Part shown: piece after piece, positions 44,637-56,627 of the stretch
Layout of the letters: the number at the start of each line of letters is the position of its first letter
Position numbering within the stretch: the first letter of the stretch is position 1
Assembly (NCBI GenBank): GCA_016630905.1
Contig: WBMQ01000001.1
Location: 434,001 to 498,000, forward strand
Source of the DNA: Capillidium heterosporum
Taxonomy: Eukaryota > Entomophthoromycota > Entomophthoromycetes > Entomophthorales > Capillidiaceae
Reading direction: 5' to 3'
Length of the DNA: 64,000 nucleotides
Translations under genes and position numbers: made by a program
Notes under the pieces: model-generated
The model's input: only the letters and a program-made list of their open reading frames with translations
The model's database searches: none
What the model was told of the DNA's origin: nothing

Positions 44637-46359
44637 CTAACTACACTCACTCAACTCGTTAATCGAGTTGATGACCGCCAAGTTGAGGTTGACCAACAAC
44701 GAGTCGTAATTGTCCATCAGCCTTTCGTAGTCCGAGTACGCTTTGGCGATGATACCCTGCATCATATCGTAGTTACTGTAGTACTGTTTGTGCCGCAGTA
44801 GGAATACGAAGCATTGGGTGACGATGGGAAAAAACATATCGGCCGGAAAGTTGCGATCGATGTGGGTGGCGAAGCTGATGACTTGCCCAGCTGTCTCCAA
44901 CGCTTTGTGAATCAACCTACCACACGGGCTGTTGGTAAATCGGTTCGTCAAGTTGTAGCTGCGTAATGCTATTGGTAACGAGTAGGCTCGAAATAACGAG
45001 AAGTTGTAGATAAAATTGATGAGGTTGATGGTATCGTCCGCCTCCTTTCTATTACTATTTTGACCCTTCATCTTAGCGAGGTGGAGTTGGGTGAGGATCG
45101 ATAGAGTAGCGTCCTTGATACTGATGCTTATAAGCTGGATCTCGTTGAAAAGGATCATTTTCATTAATCAGCTCACTAAAGGAGAAGTACTGGCACCTGT
45201 GCATCTTTTGGATGAGGTGTGCCGTGTAGTTGAAATATAGAGTCAAAAAGAACTGGGGCGGTTGTAGTACACTACAAATCTTGACTAATAGATTACGGTT
45301 GAATAATGATGCCAAATTATAGGAGGAGATATCACCTAGAGAAAGGGGGAAAGATTGGGAGATCCATCCGTTGAAGAACAAGTGCTTGTGTAAGGCTGAT
45401 AGGGCGAGCCACCGTTCACATTCGTTGATAGGATGTCGTTTACCCGATCTTGATATCCCCTGCGTCAATCCAATCGCGGCAGCCGTTCGCAAAGCTATAC
45501 AAAGGTGGATGTTACGATTGTTTACGATCCAATCCAATTTGACACCCGACTGCAAGATGATTAAAGCCTGTATTAAATCCAACGAAGGTCTGCATAGAGC
45601 TTTGGAAAGTTCGGTGTATAGCCTGTGGGCTAAATAGGAGGATATGAAGCTACTCTTATCTCGTTCGGTAAACATGTAGTAGCCTCGTAGCCATATGCTC
45701 ACCATCAATAACGGGGACCGTTCCTTGGAGTTGAATTGAGACGATATAAATAAGGGTTCGTACGGCGAACACAGCTTAAAGTAGTTTTCACACGAAAGTT
45801 CAAAACTGCGTTCCAGCTGCTTGGAGAAGTTGTCGGCACTTTCTAAAGATTTGGGATAGCTGATGGATTTTATCAGTATCAAGTCAAACTTTTTGGTCGC
45901 TAGGATAAAAGTAGCCAGACTCGAATTGTCGCATACCGATTGAGGGTAACTTGTCAGCACGTACAGGTTGTAAGCTGCTGATTTAAGGACGAACATGTTA
46001 AAAAAAGACCTTACTATAGTTGCCGAACCTTCTAGCAAATTGGTAATGGCACAGGTATACCTCTGAATGGAAGCAGTACTTGTCTTCCTACTGGCCTTTT
46101 TCTTCTTGAACAGCAATGTTTCCTTGGACTCGATAATAAAGTTGTCGGCTCGCATCGACGACATCTTCTGATTCTTTATGGTACTGCGTTTGCGAACTAT
46201 CTTCCGGTTTAAACTGCAGCTGAACCCACGATTGGCGCATCGGTCGCATTTAGGTAATGTTCGATCGCAGGTGAAGTTGGCTATAGTACATTGGTCGCAT
46301 CGGTAAAACGATACGTTGCCACTGTACGTTTCGGGTGGTCGATTGAAGGGCTGGGCCAT
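44637..46359 (-). pseudogene. Zn2Cys6 zinc-cluster regulator copy T6, divergent, single frameshift
   Basis: Start MAQPFNRPPETYSGNVSFYR at 46359. Zinc cluster: C-DQ-C-TIANFT-C-DRTLPK-C-DR-C-ANRGFS-C, so it lacks the extra Cys and the Lys of the other copies. The regulatory region is conserved (YEPLFISSQF, SPLLMVSIWLRGYYMF, IQALIILQSGVKLDWIV, IALRTAAAIGL). At about 45150 the frame shifts at a TTTT run: the first frame runs on to a stop at 45073, while the correct continuation (FNEIQLISISIKDATLSILT) is in another frame and stays open to TAG at 44637. The joined length would be about 570 residues. Either a one-base error or a young pseudogene; all else is intact. Confidence 0.82.
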
Positions 46360-47583
46360 CTTGACTGTGAGTGGGAAATAAGTGAATCAAACTGAATTCC
46401 TTTTATGGGCTGAATGAAATTTCCAAGTTTAGAATTTATCGAATCAAATTGAAATTTGGGCAAGTTTTGTTTGACTTTTTGGCCAAATGTTGCTTTGCAG
46501 TTTAGAACAAAGATAGCAAACCGAGCAGAGATCGGAGTAGGACGGGTAGTCTAACTACCGATCTTATGCTTTGCAATGCTATGCGCATTCCTTGGAAACA
46601 AAGAGTTAAATATAAGTTCATATTGAAAGTAGTATACTATGCACATTAACTTCTGGAAATACTATAAACTTTTATGTTCGGTATTAATATGCTCTTAAAT
46701 AGACAACTTTTATCCTTAATTCACAAAACATTGCATCGATGAAGCTACTAATTATGAACAGGTTTGGAAAGGCGTTTCCGCGAACAGCTTACTAGAAAAT
46801 GTTGGCTACTAGTTTAAAGGTCTACTTTGAGTTGTACCACTTCCTATTGGAGATGTACACGGGAATTGAAAGCTTTGGGCTTCGAATAAAATTGAATGGT
46901 CTCGAGATTTGGTCAGTTTTGAAAGATATACTATAGGAGGAAAGTTAAATTGATTGTGATTTCTTTTGTGGTCCAGTTGAATTAAAATTATTGCTGGGTC
47001 AGCAAATATATAGCTGCATACGACGTGCTTTGAGTTGTAGCCAGGCATACCAAAGTAAATCGAGTTAAAAAGTTTATTGGATAGACGAACAAAGGACAGA
47101 TTGACTATGGCACTGCTTTGCAGTCTAGTGTAATTGACAACTATACTTTTGTAAGTTATTGTAGTTTAGAAAAACACATTCTAATGCCTAGCTATTTCGC
47201 CAATATATATTTAGACTAAACTATGGTGTATTGATATATAGCTACTTTCATTATGTCCTTGTTACAACGTTGAAATATGTTATATTTAAAATACTAGATA
47301 AAGCTATACTCTGATCCGTGGACTGAGGTCTACTTTTACTAGTCACCTCAAGGACATGTCTACAATTAACCAGTAGCATCAAAGAAGCTGCTATTTGTAT
47401 AAAATTTAACATATACTTAGTTATCGCTATTCGTTCATCAATTAAAGTGCCATACTTACCATCCAAAACAAGTATAATTCAATCAATTTCACTAGCAAGT
47501 TGATTTCTAATCCTTTACAAATCGAACTCAGGCTCAATTTCAAAAACCACATCTTGTAACTGAGAAGTCAATCAAATAGGAGT
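46360..47583. promoter_or_regulatory. shared divergent promoter region of T6 and T7
   Basis: 1.2 kb between two head-to-head zinc-cluster genes, with no coding frame of note. It should contain both promoters. No specific regulator sites identified. Confidence 0.45.
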
Positions 47584-49284
47584 ATGAGCCATAACCGACC
47601 AGCTGGAACCTACGTGGAGAACAGCTCGTTCTACCGGTGCGACCAGTGCTTGAAGTGCAAGTACAGCTGTAGTAGAGAGCTGCCAAAATGTGATCGTTGC
47701 ACCTGGAGAAACATCGACTGTACATTGCTGCGACCTTTGACCAACAAGAGAGTGAGCACCAAGCATGTGTTGAAGGTACGCAACAAGAGCACCGACTTTG
47801 TAAATGTCTCCAACACTGAGATATCCAACAAGATCAACAAGAAGAAGACGAAAGCACAGATAGTAACCTCAGTAGGTAATCATAAAGCCTATTTTAATTT
47901 CAACGACATCATCTATACCAAATTTTTGGTTAAGCAATCGACCTACAACCTCTACGTACTGTTAAGCTACCCAAGGCTGTTTACCTTAGACCCCAAGCAC
48001 CGGTTATTCTTGGATATAATCAAAAAATTCGATCTTATAATACCAAAGAAAATACAGCTGCTCCCACAAGATACCATTTTCAACATGAATCAAGAACATG
48101 TACTTTCCTTACTCAACCTGTATTACGACCTATACTTTGAACACTTTCACTTCTACGAGCCCCTTTTTGACGTCGCTAGTTTTAAGTTTAGAAAGCAATC
48201 GCCCATCCTCATCCTAGCCATCTGGTTGAAAGGGTACTTTATAAGCGACGATGCACATCGAGACCCTTTACTATTAAACTACTTGGACTACCAACTTTTT
48301 CTCAACCTGTGCCAAAACTTAAACAACCCATCCCTCGAGTATATCCAAGCCTTGATAATACTTCAGTCTGGAGTTCGACTAACATGGGTTTTATCGGGAA
48401 GGAATACACAGCTAACTTTGGCGGTACGGATGGCTTACTGTCTCGGACTCGATAGACCTATAAGCTCTTCCGACTCCTTTCCAAGCTATCTGATCAAGGA
48501 GCGGTGGCTTGCCTTTGCAGCTTTGAATAGCCACATAGCTATAATTGGCTGGGTCTCTCAACCGTTGGTTTATCTGTTTGGAGAAAAGGATACGACTCAC
48601 CCTTCTACGGTTTCCAAACTGAGCTCCCTCTTCAATTTCAAATGCGAGAGTGACTTTTGTATCTACCAGATCGCCAACTATCTCGAGGTATCTTCCAGTT
48701 ACTTTCAACATATACTACTTTTACAGAATCAATGTATCGACGGATCGGTTTCGGAAGAGCTCGTGCATCAAGGTATTTTAAACTTTGTCCCTAAGTTAAC
48801 TTGTGTTACTTCCGATGTGTTGAGGCAAATCCGTCGGTTTGTAAAGCTTAACCCTTATACCTTCTCAAGCTCAGCCTACCGAACCTTCTGCTTCATCAAC
48901 TTTATATATCACACTTTAGTTTTTAGAGCCTTCAGCCTCGCGACAGCTCCCAAAACTGGTAGTGTTAATCAAAAGGCAGAAGGAAAGGTGCGCAACACCA
49001 GCATGATCCTAAATGCCTTGGATGCGGCTATGCTAACTATATCCTACAGCAGGCACATAGGACAAGGGTTCTCTCACGATAGATTGAACATGATAATTTC
49101 ACAATGTTTTGTCTTCATTCTTATGCACAAGCATCTTCACCCCAACGTACTGTTCAGCGACAGTATAGTTCCTAAAGTTTTCCAGATACTGAAGGACATC
49201 ATGTACAAATACAGGTCGCTATCAGCAAATATGAATATCGTCGTCATTGAGATGGTCAACCAAGCTGAACTAACCACCACCTAA
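47584..49284 (+). CDS. Zn2Cys6 zinc-cluster transcription regulator, copy T7 (divergent)
   Basis: Intact, intronless, 566 residues from ATG 47584 (MSHNRPAGTYVENSSFYR). Zinc cluster: C-DQ-C-LKCKYS-C-SRELPK-C-DR-C-TWRNID-C, with the extra internal Cys. Regulatory region FYEPLFDVASFKFRKQSPIL and YIQALIILQSGVRLTWVLSG, LAVRMAYCLGLDR. Closest to T6, with which it is head to head. These two form a subfamily separate from T1-T5, T8 and T9. Ends VNQAELTTT, TAA. Confidence 0.92.
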   Translation: MSHNRPAGTYVENSSFYRCDQCLKCKYSCSRELPKCDRCTWRNIDCTLLRPLTNKRVSTKHVLKVRNKSTDFVNVSNTEISNKINKKKTKAQIVTSVGNHKAYFNFNDIIYTKFLVKQSTYNLYVLLSYPRLFTLDPKHRLFLDIIKKFDLIIPKKIQLLPQDTIFNMNQEHVLSLLNLYYDLYFEHFHFYEPLFDVASFKFRKQSPILILAIWLKGYFISDDAHRDPLLLNYLDYQLFLNLCQNLNNPSLEYIQALIILQSGVRLTWVLSGRNTQLTLAVRMAYCLGLDRPISSSDSFPSYLIKERWLAFAALNSHIAIIGWVSQPLVYLFGEKDTTHPSTVSKLSSLFNFKCESDFCIYQIANYLEVSSSYFQHILLLQNQCIDGSVSEELVHQGILNFVPKLTCVTSDVLRQIRRFVKLNPYTFSSSAYRTFCFINFIYHTLVFRAFSLATAPKTGSVNQKAEGKVRNTSMILNALDAAMLTISYSRHIGQGFSHDRLNMIISQCFVFILMHKHLHPNVLFSDSIVPKVFQILKDIMYKYRSLSANMNIVVIEMVNQAELTTT

Positions 49285-50089
49285 GCCTCCTCTAATTTAA
49301 AAGTACCCATATGGGGTATATGCTTCTATTAATAAATTTATCCGGGATATATTGGTTTCTAACACAGTTTATATGTATCTAATCTTGATGAAATGCTCGA
49401 ATAAGGGGTATATTTGAAGAATGTGCCATGTATTCGATCGACTATCCGCCAATATTGAAGTATATATAGCTATTTTAAAGTAAATATGTATGCCAAGATA
49501 TCTTCTAAATTAAAGCCTATATATTCGACTATAGCCCACAGCACCTTATACTGCTCAAATAATTCCCTACACAAAAATGGACATATATCAATTAAAACCC
49601 AGTTTGCACCCCTTATTGTAAGGGATTAATTCGTTTCATATTCTATATGACAGCCAATTCATTCCCAAAATTTGAGACCCTTCTATATATAAGAAAAATG
49701 CCCAATATTATGGAATAGGTAGAAGTATTCTAGAGCCATCGAATCGTACATACTTTGCACTTGATATATATATCAAAAGGAGTGCTGCAACCTCTCGAAA
49801 TCTAGCTTATGTAGGGAATACCTGTATCTATATAAAGTCGAATTCAACTGTATGCCAAAGTCAATTTACCTCCAACCATATCAAACTGGAGAAACTTCAG
49901 AAACTGGAATTGCCACTTCCGCTAGTTCCCAATTTGGAAACAATTTAGTCTGGGTTGCCAAAACAAAACCTCAAATTATAATCAACACCTCATAATATAC
50001 AAACTTTTGAAAAGTTGGTGGCAACCAGCCTGAGAAAATTTATATTCAAAACTATTAGTTTATTGCATTAATTTTCATATGTAAAGTTT
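49285..50089. other. intergenic between convergent genes
   Basis: 800 bp AT-rich; no coding frame or RNA recognised. Confidence 0.5.
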
Positions 50090-50854
50090 TTACAGTAGGA
50101 AAGCACCTGTCAAAGCCAAGATAAAGGTGGAGGCTAGTGGTAGGATGATACTGGCATCAGAGCTATTCCCACTGTCACTGGGGAAGGACAAACTCTTGGA
50201 AGGCAGAGTGCTACTATCCCTCTTAACCTGGGTAGGGGTACCTAAAGATTTGCTATCGGAATCGGTCTCTTCAGGGTCACTGATGCTGGTAGCCGAACCA
50301 GTTGGCTTAGTTCCAGTAGCCTTGGTGTTGGTAGCCGACTTGGTATTGGTAGTTCCAGTTTCCTTCTCGGTGGCACTAGAGTCGGTCTTGGATTTGGTGT
50401 TGGTAGTAGTTTCCTTGTCGCTGCCATCAGCTGCACCAGAGTTGGCAGTCTCCAACTTGAAGGTTCCCGACCGGACTTCGTAGTCGGATCCTTTCATGAC
50501 CAGGGTGTAGGTGCCCGACTTCAGTTTAGGGTATTCGTTGGAGAGCTCCTTAGCATCCAACCAGTAGCAGGAGCAAGACTGAGCGATAACATCGAACTTG
50601 TCCATCAAGGCGATGCTAGAACCGTCCGACCCAACCAAGCTGACTACAGCCAAAGATACACCCTTTGCGTCCTTGACGTTCTTGGCGTAGGGGAACTGGG
50701 CACCGCTAGTACCTTTGGATACCGAGAGGGTGGTACCCGTCTTGGAGACACTGGATTCGGCTACCGAACCGCCTAAGAAGGCGATGGGGTCGGCCGCTTG
50801 CAGGGCAAGTAAAACGGTGGCGATCAATGGTAGTCGTTTCAAGTCAAAGAGCAT
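50090..50854 (-). CDS. GPI-anchored Ser/Thr-rich cell-surface protein
   Basis: Single exon of 254 residues. The N-terminal signal peptide is MLFDLKRLPLIATVLLALQA. A folded domain spans about 22-135, with one adjacent Cys pair (AQSCSCYWLD) and beta-type segments (GTYTLVMKGSDYEVRSGTFK), resembling the compact domains found in fungal wall proteins. Residues about 140-230 are a Thr/Ser/Lys stalk (NTKSKTDSSATEKETGTTN) expected to be O-mannosylated. The C terminus SGNSSDASIILPLASTFILA, ending LTGAFLL, has the small omega site and hydrophobic tail of a GPI signal. Located at the plasma membrane or wall; specific function unknown. TAA stop. Confidence 0.88.
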   Translation of the reverse strand: MLFDLKRLPLIATVLLALQAADPIAFLGGSVAESSVSKTGTTLSVSKGTSGAQFPYAKNVKDAKGVSLAVVSLVGSDGSSIALMDKFDVIAQSCSCYWLDAKELSNEYPKLKSGTYTLVMKGSDYEVRSGTFKLETANSGAADGSDKETTTNTKSKTDSSATEKETGTTNTKSATNTKATGTKPTGSATSISDPEETDSDSKSLGTPTQVKRDSSTLPSKSLSFPSDSGNSSDASIILPLASTFILALTGAFLL

Positions 50855-52610
50855 GTTGGTGGGATTGATTAATTAGTTAAAGTTAAAAGTCGAGCTCCAA
50901 CTATTTTCTCCAGCGCTATTTATACATTTTGCATACTTTAATTGAGATTGGAGTAGGTCAATTTTATCAGAACCATTGGTCTCAAAATTTATCCTATAGA
51001 ATCGGAAAGTTAACTTAATCCCTTTCCTAATTAATTAAGATTGGGTTAGACTAATCCGCCATATCTACCTTCCATATATCAACCAAAATAGCATTTTCAG
51101 TTTCTAGATTATATATCAAGTGAACTTTGAATTTTTGCAATAAGTACAGCTACCATACAGCGGTATTTTGCCTTGTGGGATTAATAGATTAGTTATGGGC
51201 GTATCCATGATATTATTTTAAGGCTGAAGCTAAACTAGCGTTTCAAAGGAAGTTTTCATAATTTATAGAATATCGTAAAGCTAGTATATATATATAAGTA
51301 GCATATATATTCTAGTTATATCTGCAGTACCTTGTAAACATTTAAAATTTTGATCGGAAATTATAATCCATATCCGTACCCTTGAGCTTTAGCTATTTAT
51401 AAATAGCTTTAGTCTCAAAAATACACTTATTAAAAATGTATTCAATTATAAATGGTTGAACGGAATATTAAAAGTATATCACTGCTATATATCGCCGACA
51501 CTTTTGATATTACACCATTTATTATATCGGCAATCAGATATGTAGAATATGGCTTATTAGATAAAAATCATTTAAGGTAAACCTTCAATATTTGTCCACC
51601 ATCAATCGTATTAGATATGAATAAAGCCATTGAGCTTGGTTCCTTAAAACCAGTGCCATCTAACCAACATATATCTATTTCTATTTAAATAGTAAACTTT
51701 ATTAGATTTAATGATAGTCTAGTAATATTAGATGGGATATATTTAAAATACAAAGCTTCTTTTATTTCATCTATCTGAGAATAACTCAAAACATTATTTA
51801 CTTAAATGAATACTTCTTTAAATGACAGACTTCAGACATACTATTGTGGCCAAAAAGATATATTAGGACTCTGATAGTTCTCATTTTTATACCTCGCCAC
51901 AGGTAATTAGGTTCTTGCAGGAATATAAGGTGCAGTTTGAGTCTAGGGCAAAGCATAATATAATCAGACAGGGTGATGCGGCTGTCATGGATGGACAGGA
52001 CAAGGCCAAGCTTTAATTAGAAAGATCTACTGGCAGTCATCATTAAAACGGAGGATTATCAAAAGAGAACTATATTTATTGCTATATAAATGTGCCGTTT
52101 CGTATTTGATACATAGTCAGGCTATAGTTGAGATTATATCCGTTCGGAAATGTTACTGCATTACCACAATATATTTTACTTTTAAATAACATCTTGATAA
52201 ATATATAGCCAAAATATGGAATTTAAACTCAAAGCGTTTATTACAGAGAAGTAAAGCAGATTCCACGGTTGAAGAGGAACTACACTCGTACTATTCCTAA
52301 ACTAACAATTATTTATTAGATCGAAGTTTTTGTATAAATCAAACTAGGTCCATTATTAACATGTATTTTCACAACACTCATGACTTAGGGATGGATGGAT
52401 CAACCAAAGTACCAGAAGATCGAAATATTAAAGGGTGAGGTGGAGTGGGCGCAAGGAAGTATAAGGATTAAGGGAAATTTCAACAGTTGCGTATTGGAAG
52501 GGTAGGACGCGTAGGGGATAGTGGTACATCATATGTGAGAAGTGTTGTTGCGAGATAAGGAGACATATGACTAGATAGTACATAACTACAAAGGTAAAGG
52601 AAAGGAGTAA
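50855..52610. other. gene-poor spacer with a short open relic
   Basis: 1.75 kb. On the plus strand 51870-52016 reads DSDSSHFYTSPQVIRFLQEY, KVQFESRAKHNIIRQGDAAV, MDGQDKAKL and a stop. It is open and protein-like but too short to place; no upstream exons recognised. The rest is AT-rich. Confidence 0.4.
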
Positions 52611-55497
52611 CTAAGGTCTACGGCGGAATTGCGGTTCGTGGCTGAAGTGTTGGTTCGAGTTGGCACCGGAGCTAGGGTAGACTCTATTTCTACTGAACAT
52701 GGAAGTTGGGTTCGAGAACGTCTGCTGGAAGAAATTGGAGGGTGGGTTGTACACGGGGCGTGTACGGTTACTGTGGTGTCTGGGTGGCTGATCGTACATG
52801 AAGTTTTGTCTCTTGTCACGGTTCCAGTCTTCATTCACAATGCGGTTCTGGATGCGCTTAATGTGAGGGGTGCTGCGTATATTGACCAATATGGGTTTAA
52901 TACGCGTGATGAGCTAACGGATTTAATAAATATACCAACGTAAAAAGTATACCTCATCGCGCTGCAGAGGTTCAGCAAAGTCGAGGCAGGTCTGGATGAC
53001 GTAGTTGGCGAAAGAATCCAGCATCAGCATCTCGAGGCAGTCGGAGGGGGTAAGCTCTTGGATGAGCTGGTACCGGACCGTATCCTCGGCAACGCGTATG
53101 CACTTCTCGATGACGTTCGAGCTAAACTTTTGGATGGCAAGCCGTATTAAGTGCCCCATAAACTGCTTGATCAATCCGGCCGAGTAGACGCTGTAGTTCA
53201 AATCGAACAGGTACTGGATAACGTAGTTTCCAAAGGGATCCTGAACGAGGGCGAGGGCGTTTCGCGTTATCTCGGTAGCGAGCTGATCACGCTGGTTGAT
53301 GGAGGCGTTGTCAAAGCATCTCTGTATAACGCAGCACCCGTGTCGATGAGTTGATACTTCGATGCAGCTTCCACAGATTTCATCAAAAATAAACTTAAAT
53401 GTAAGGCCAAGTTGCAAAAAATTGGTTACCTGGTTATGCTTTGATGAAAATAAGTTGATACACTTTTGAATAACGTGGTTGCCGTTAATATCCTAAAACA
53501 GCTTAGTAAGGTTTACAACACTACTGGGGTTACATGTATTAACTTTACGACATGGGTCTTAAAAGCCTCGGTTAGGAGGGTAATCTAAAAATTAGTAAAG
53601 TATTAATGATATCAAGTACCGCTTTCTCAGGATCCTCGTCCTTATAAGCCAAAAACTCTATCATCCTTTGGGTGGCACGAGTCCCATGCATATTTTGGGC
53701 GATGATGTGCAGGTCATTGAGTGCGATCTTTATAAGCCCTACTCTCTGTTCGGAATCGGTGAACTCAAACAACTTTTGACACAAATAGTTCCCAAATGGA
53801 TTGATCAGGAGACGGTTGAAGTAAGGCGATATCTCTTCACATATGGCGTTTATATGATTCGGATTTCCTTCCTCGATTTTCTTCTGAAGGTACCTACAAC
53901 CATTTTGATCGAGGCATAGCGAGTAAAGATGACCAATAAAGTCTTTAAGCTCTTTGTCAATGAAGCGAGGATCAGCTATCGATATTATAAGTGTGAGGCT
54001 AATGGACAATTTTACTTAGAAGCGAGGCTGTTCTTTCCGATTCTGTCATACGCTTAGAGTGGCTTCTTGATTCCGAAAATAGCTGGCCATTGATATCGGA
54101 AGCTTGCGAGGAAAGTGGTGAGCTTTTTGGGGTTTGTTCAATTAACGAATGTTCATAAGAGGAGAAGTTGTCTTCGATAACTGGGCTCATCTTATTCTTG
54201 CCAAGGCTATGTACTGGATATGCGTGGGAATAGAAGCACTGCTTACCCCGAGTACAGTGGCCATACTTGAAGTATCGACATTGAACATTTCGATTAGGTA
54301 AGGCTGTCAAATTACGCCTAACTTCTGAAATCTGTCTATTTTGATTCAATACACCCAATGAAGCTATAAAGTATTAAACTAAAATAGAGATATCGTTTAC
54401 CTGTATTGTTTTTTGATGCCAAAGACGCAAATTCTGATTCTTCCGAACGGCCTGGTATTTTAGAATGCTCTTCTTCACTGATACCATGCCAATCTGGGAT
54501 GTTGCTCTAAATATACTAAATATAGGAATCTTAAAGATGTACTACCTTATCGTAGCTGGATTCGATCTGATTAGTATATTTATCGCGGTTATCGAAATTC
54601 ATCACATAAGGATCAAATGGAGCTAGCTCAGTTAGTTGGATGCTTAAAATTACACTTACTGTCGATGGGGCTAAACACGGCCTTACTGAAATGAGTATCT
54701 CCCTGTCTACTTATAGCCATTGCATTATTGGAGTTGAGATCCGATGTGCTGTTTTTATTACCATAATGCTGCTGATTGTCGTAAAGCGGGTTATTTTGTT
54801 CAACAGTATCCTTTTCTCCGTTCAGGCTATCAATCTCATTCCACAGTTCCGCAAATTCATTCGAATTACTTCGAGAGGCTGGTACTGAGCGGGCTGAAAT
54901 GGCAAATTCTAAATTCTTCAAAGGCTTCTCCATGGTCTTCGGTTGAGTCAAACGTGCAGGGGGCCTTCTTATTGCTAGTATGTGTGAGCTTTGCTTCGGA
55001 ACTGGCATAGAGACATTCGGATACTGTTCCAGATAGACCGCACTTTGGGAACGTCCAACTGGGAAGTTCCCTGTTGCCATATTTAGATTTCCAAAACTCG
55101 AAGTTAAAGTCTCGTAGGATTTGTTTTCATTGCCTTTAAACTCAGGGAAAGGTATCTTTATCTCATCCTTCATTGACTCCTAGCAAATTGTTAATTGGTA
55201 AATAGGGTAAATTTTTACTTCGGGTGAGCGATTGTAACCAGCAGTGAAACTCTGTACAAATGTTAATGCTATGCTGTTTTAAAAGCTTACTCTATTGGGT
55301 TTGAAGTTGTTATTAAATGTGTTTTCACGAAAGGTATTCTCCAAAACGAGTAATGGGTTCAAGATCTCCTCAGAGCTAGTGCTTGAAAGCCGATTGTAGG
55401 TCGATGTCGCCGACCAGATGTTATCTTTTGGATGCGATATTTTAGGCTGGTTAAAAGAAGTCTCCGATAGAGTGCGGGAGAAGGGCTGGGTCGGCAT
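52611..55497 (-). CDS. Pumilio (PUF) RNA-binding protein with a CCCH zinc finger, multi-exon
   Basis: Cytoplasmic post-transcriptional regulator that binds UGUA-type sites in 3' UTRs. Start MPTQPFSRTLSETSFNQPKI at 55497. The N-terminal 350 or so residues are disordered (GNLNMATGNFPVGRSQSAVY). A single CCCH finger follows (NVQCRYFKYGHCTRGKQCFY, SH; spacing C-x7-C-x5-C-x3-H) near 54240. Pumilio repeats then run from 54009 to 52925: FIGHLYSLCLDQNGCRYLQK, INPFGNYLCQKLFEF, NMHGTRATQRMIEFL, THRHGCCVIQRCFDNA, QDPFGNYVIQYLFDL, QKFSSNVIEKCIRVAE, LDSFANYVIQTCLDFA. The C-terminal 90 residues are Arg/Asn/Pro-rich (QPPRHHSNRTRPVYNPPSN). TAG stop. Exon edges between 54.6 and 53.4 kb are approximate. Confidence 0.92.
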
Positions 55498-56627
55498 TTA
55501 AAGTAAGTCTCCGCTTCTGGTGCACCAAAGCCTAAGAAAATTAGTAAGTCTCACTTCCTTTATCCAAAAGAAAGGCTAAAGCGCTCGCTACACTATTAGG
55601 TGGAAAAGGAGATATTGTTAAAAATAGGTTATACCCAATCCTTTGTAGGCTATGCGATTAGTTGTATTAGACGTGAGTAATAGAATATTTTGGAGAATAA
55701 GCCAACCAGGTTCGTTTTTGGTGCCTTTTTTAATTAAATAGAACACAGTCTTTAGCCTTGGTGCATATAGTGACTTCACTATACTAGGCTTTGAGATATA
55801 TTGTAAACCGGTAGTGTAGGGCACCTAATTTACAAACATAAACAAGATATATAGATTGACATTGTAGGGGGTCCTATTTTAATATGGAATATATTTGGAT
55901 AAAGGATAATAGCATTCTACCGATACTAAATAGTAGCTTGAAGGTTTTCATACTTGAAGGATAACATAGTATGAGTCAAACACTCATATTGTCAAAGACA
56001 ACCCTTTGCTAAAAATCAATTTGCATCTTTTACGTCTGTGTTTGAGAAGCAATATTTGATAAATCGAAGTTTAAAGTATTTGATATTGAACTTAACTTCT
56101 CAAATATTAGCGTAAAAGGTGTAATAGTTGAGATCGTAAACACTGTATATTAGAAGCTCTTGAAACATAAGGATCGACACTTGGTATGAAAATATATTGA
56201 AGTTGACTTTCAATATATTACTTCTTTCCGGATTTAGCCTGCAACTTACCTTGGGTATAGTATGTATTAGCCATAAATAAAACTGAGTATATGAAGCAGA
56301 TACATCAGAATGTTAGATTGTTTAGCAGTATAACAAAGGAATGCTTACAAGAGATTCAAAAAACACCAGGTATGAAATGACAATGTAGCTAGAAATCAAG
56401 GTAAGCAAATATAAATATGCATCTCAAAACTAACCATACTACGCTTATTTAAGATTAAATACACAGTTTTAGATGTATTGGAAGCATATAGTGCCTTATT
56501 CATTTCACTACAACGGTTACTATTATAAATATACTTCATCGTTTAAAAATAAAAATGCAAGCTATAGTGAAATCATCGTTATAAAGTGATGCGAAAGCTA
56601 CTTTCAGCTTTATATATAAAAACATAA
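55498..56627. other. intergenic
   Basis: 1.1 kb between the PUF start and the 3' end of T8; AT-rich, short open frames only. Confidence 0.5.

Noticed and set aside
51870-52016. Short plus-strand protein-like frame ending MDGQDKAKL
   Set aside because: Too short and isolated to call a gene; noted only in the spacer entry.
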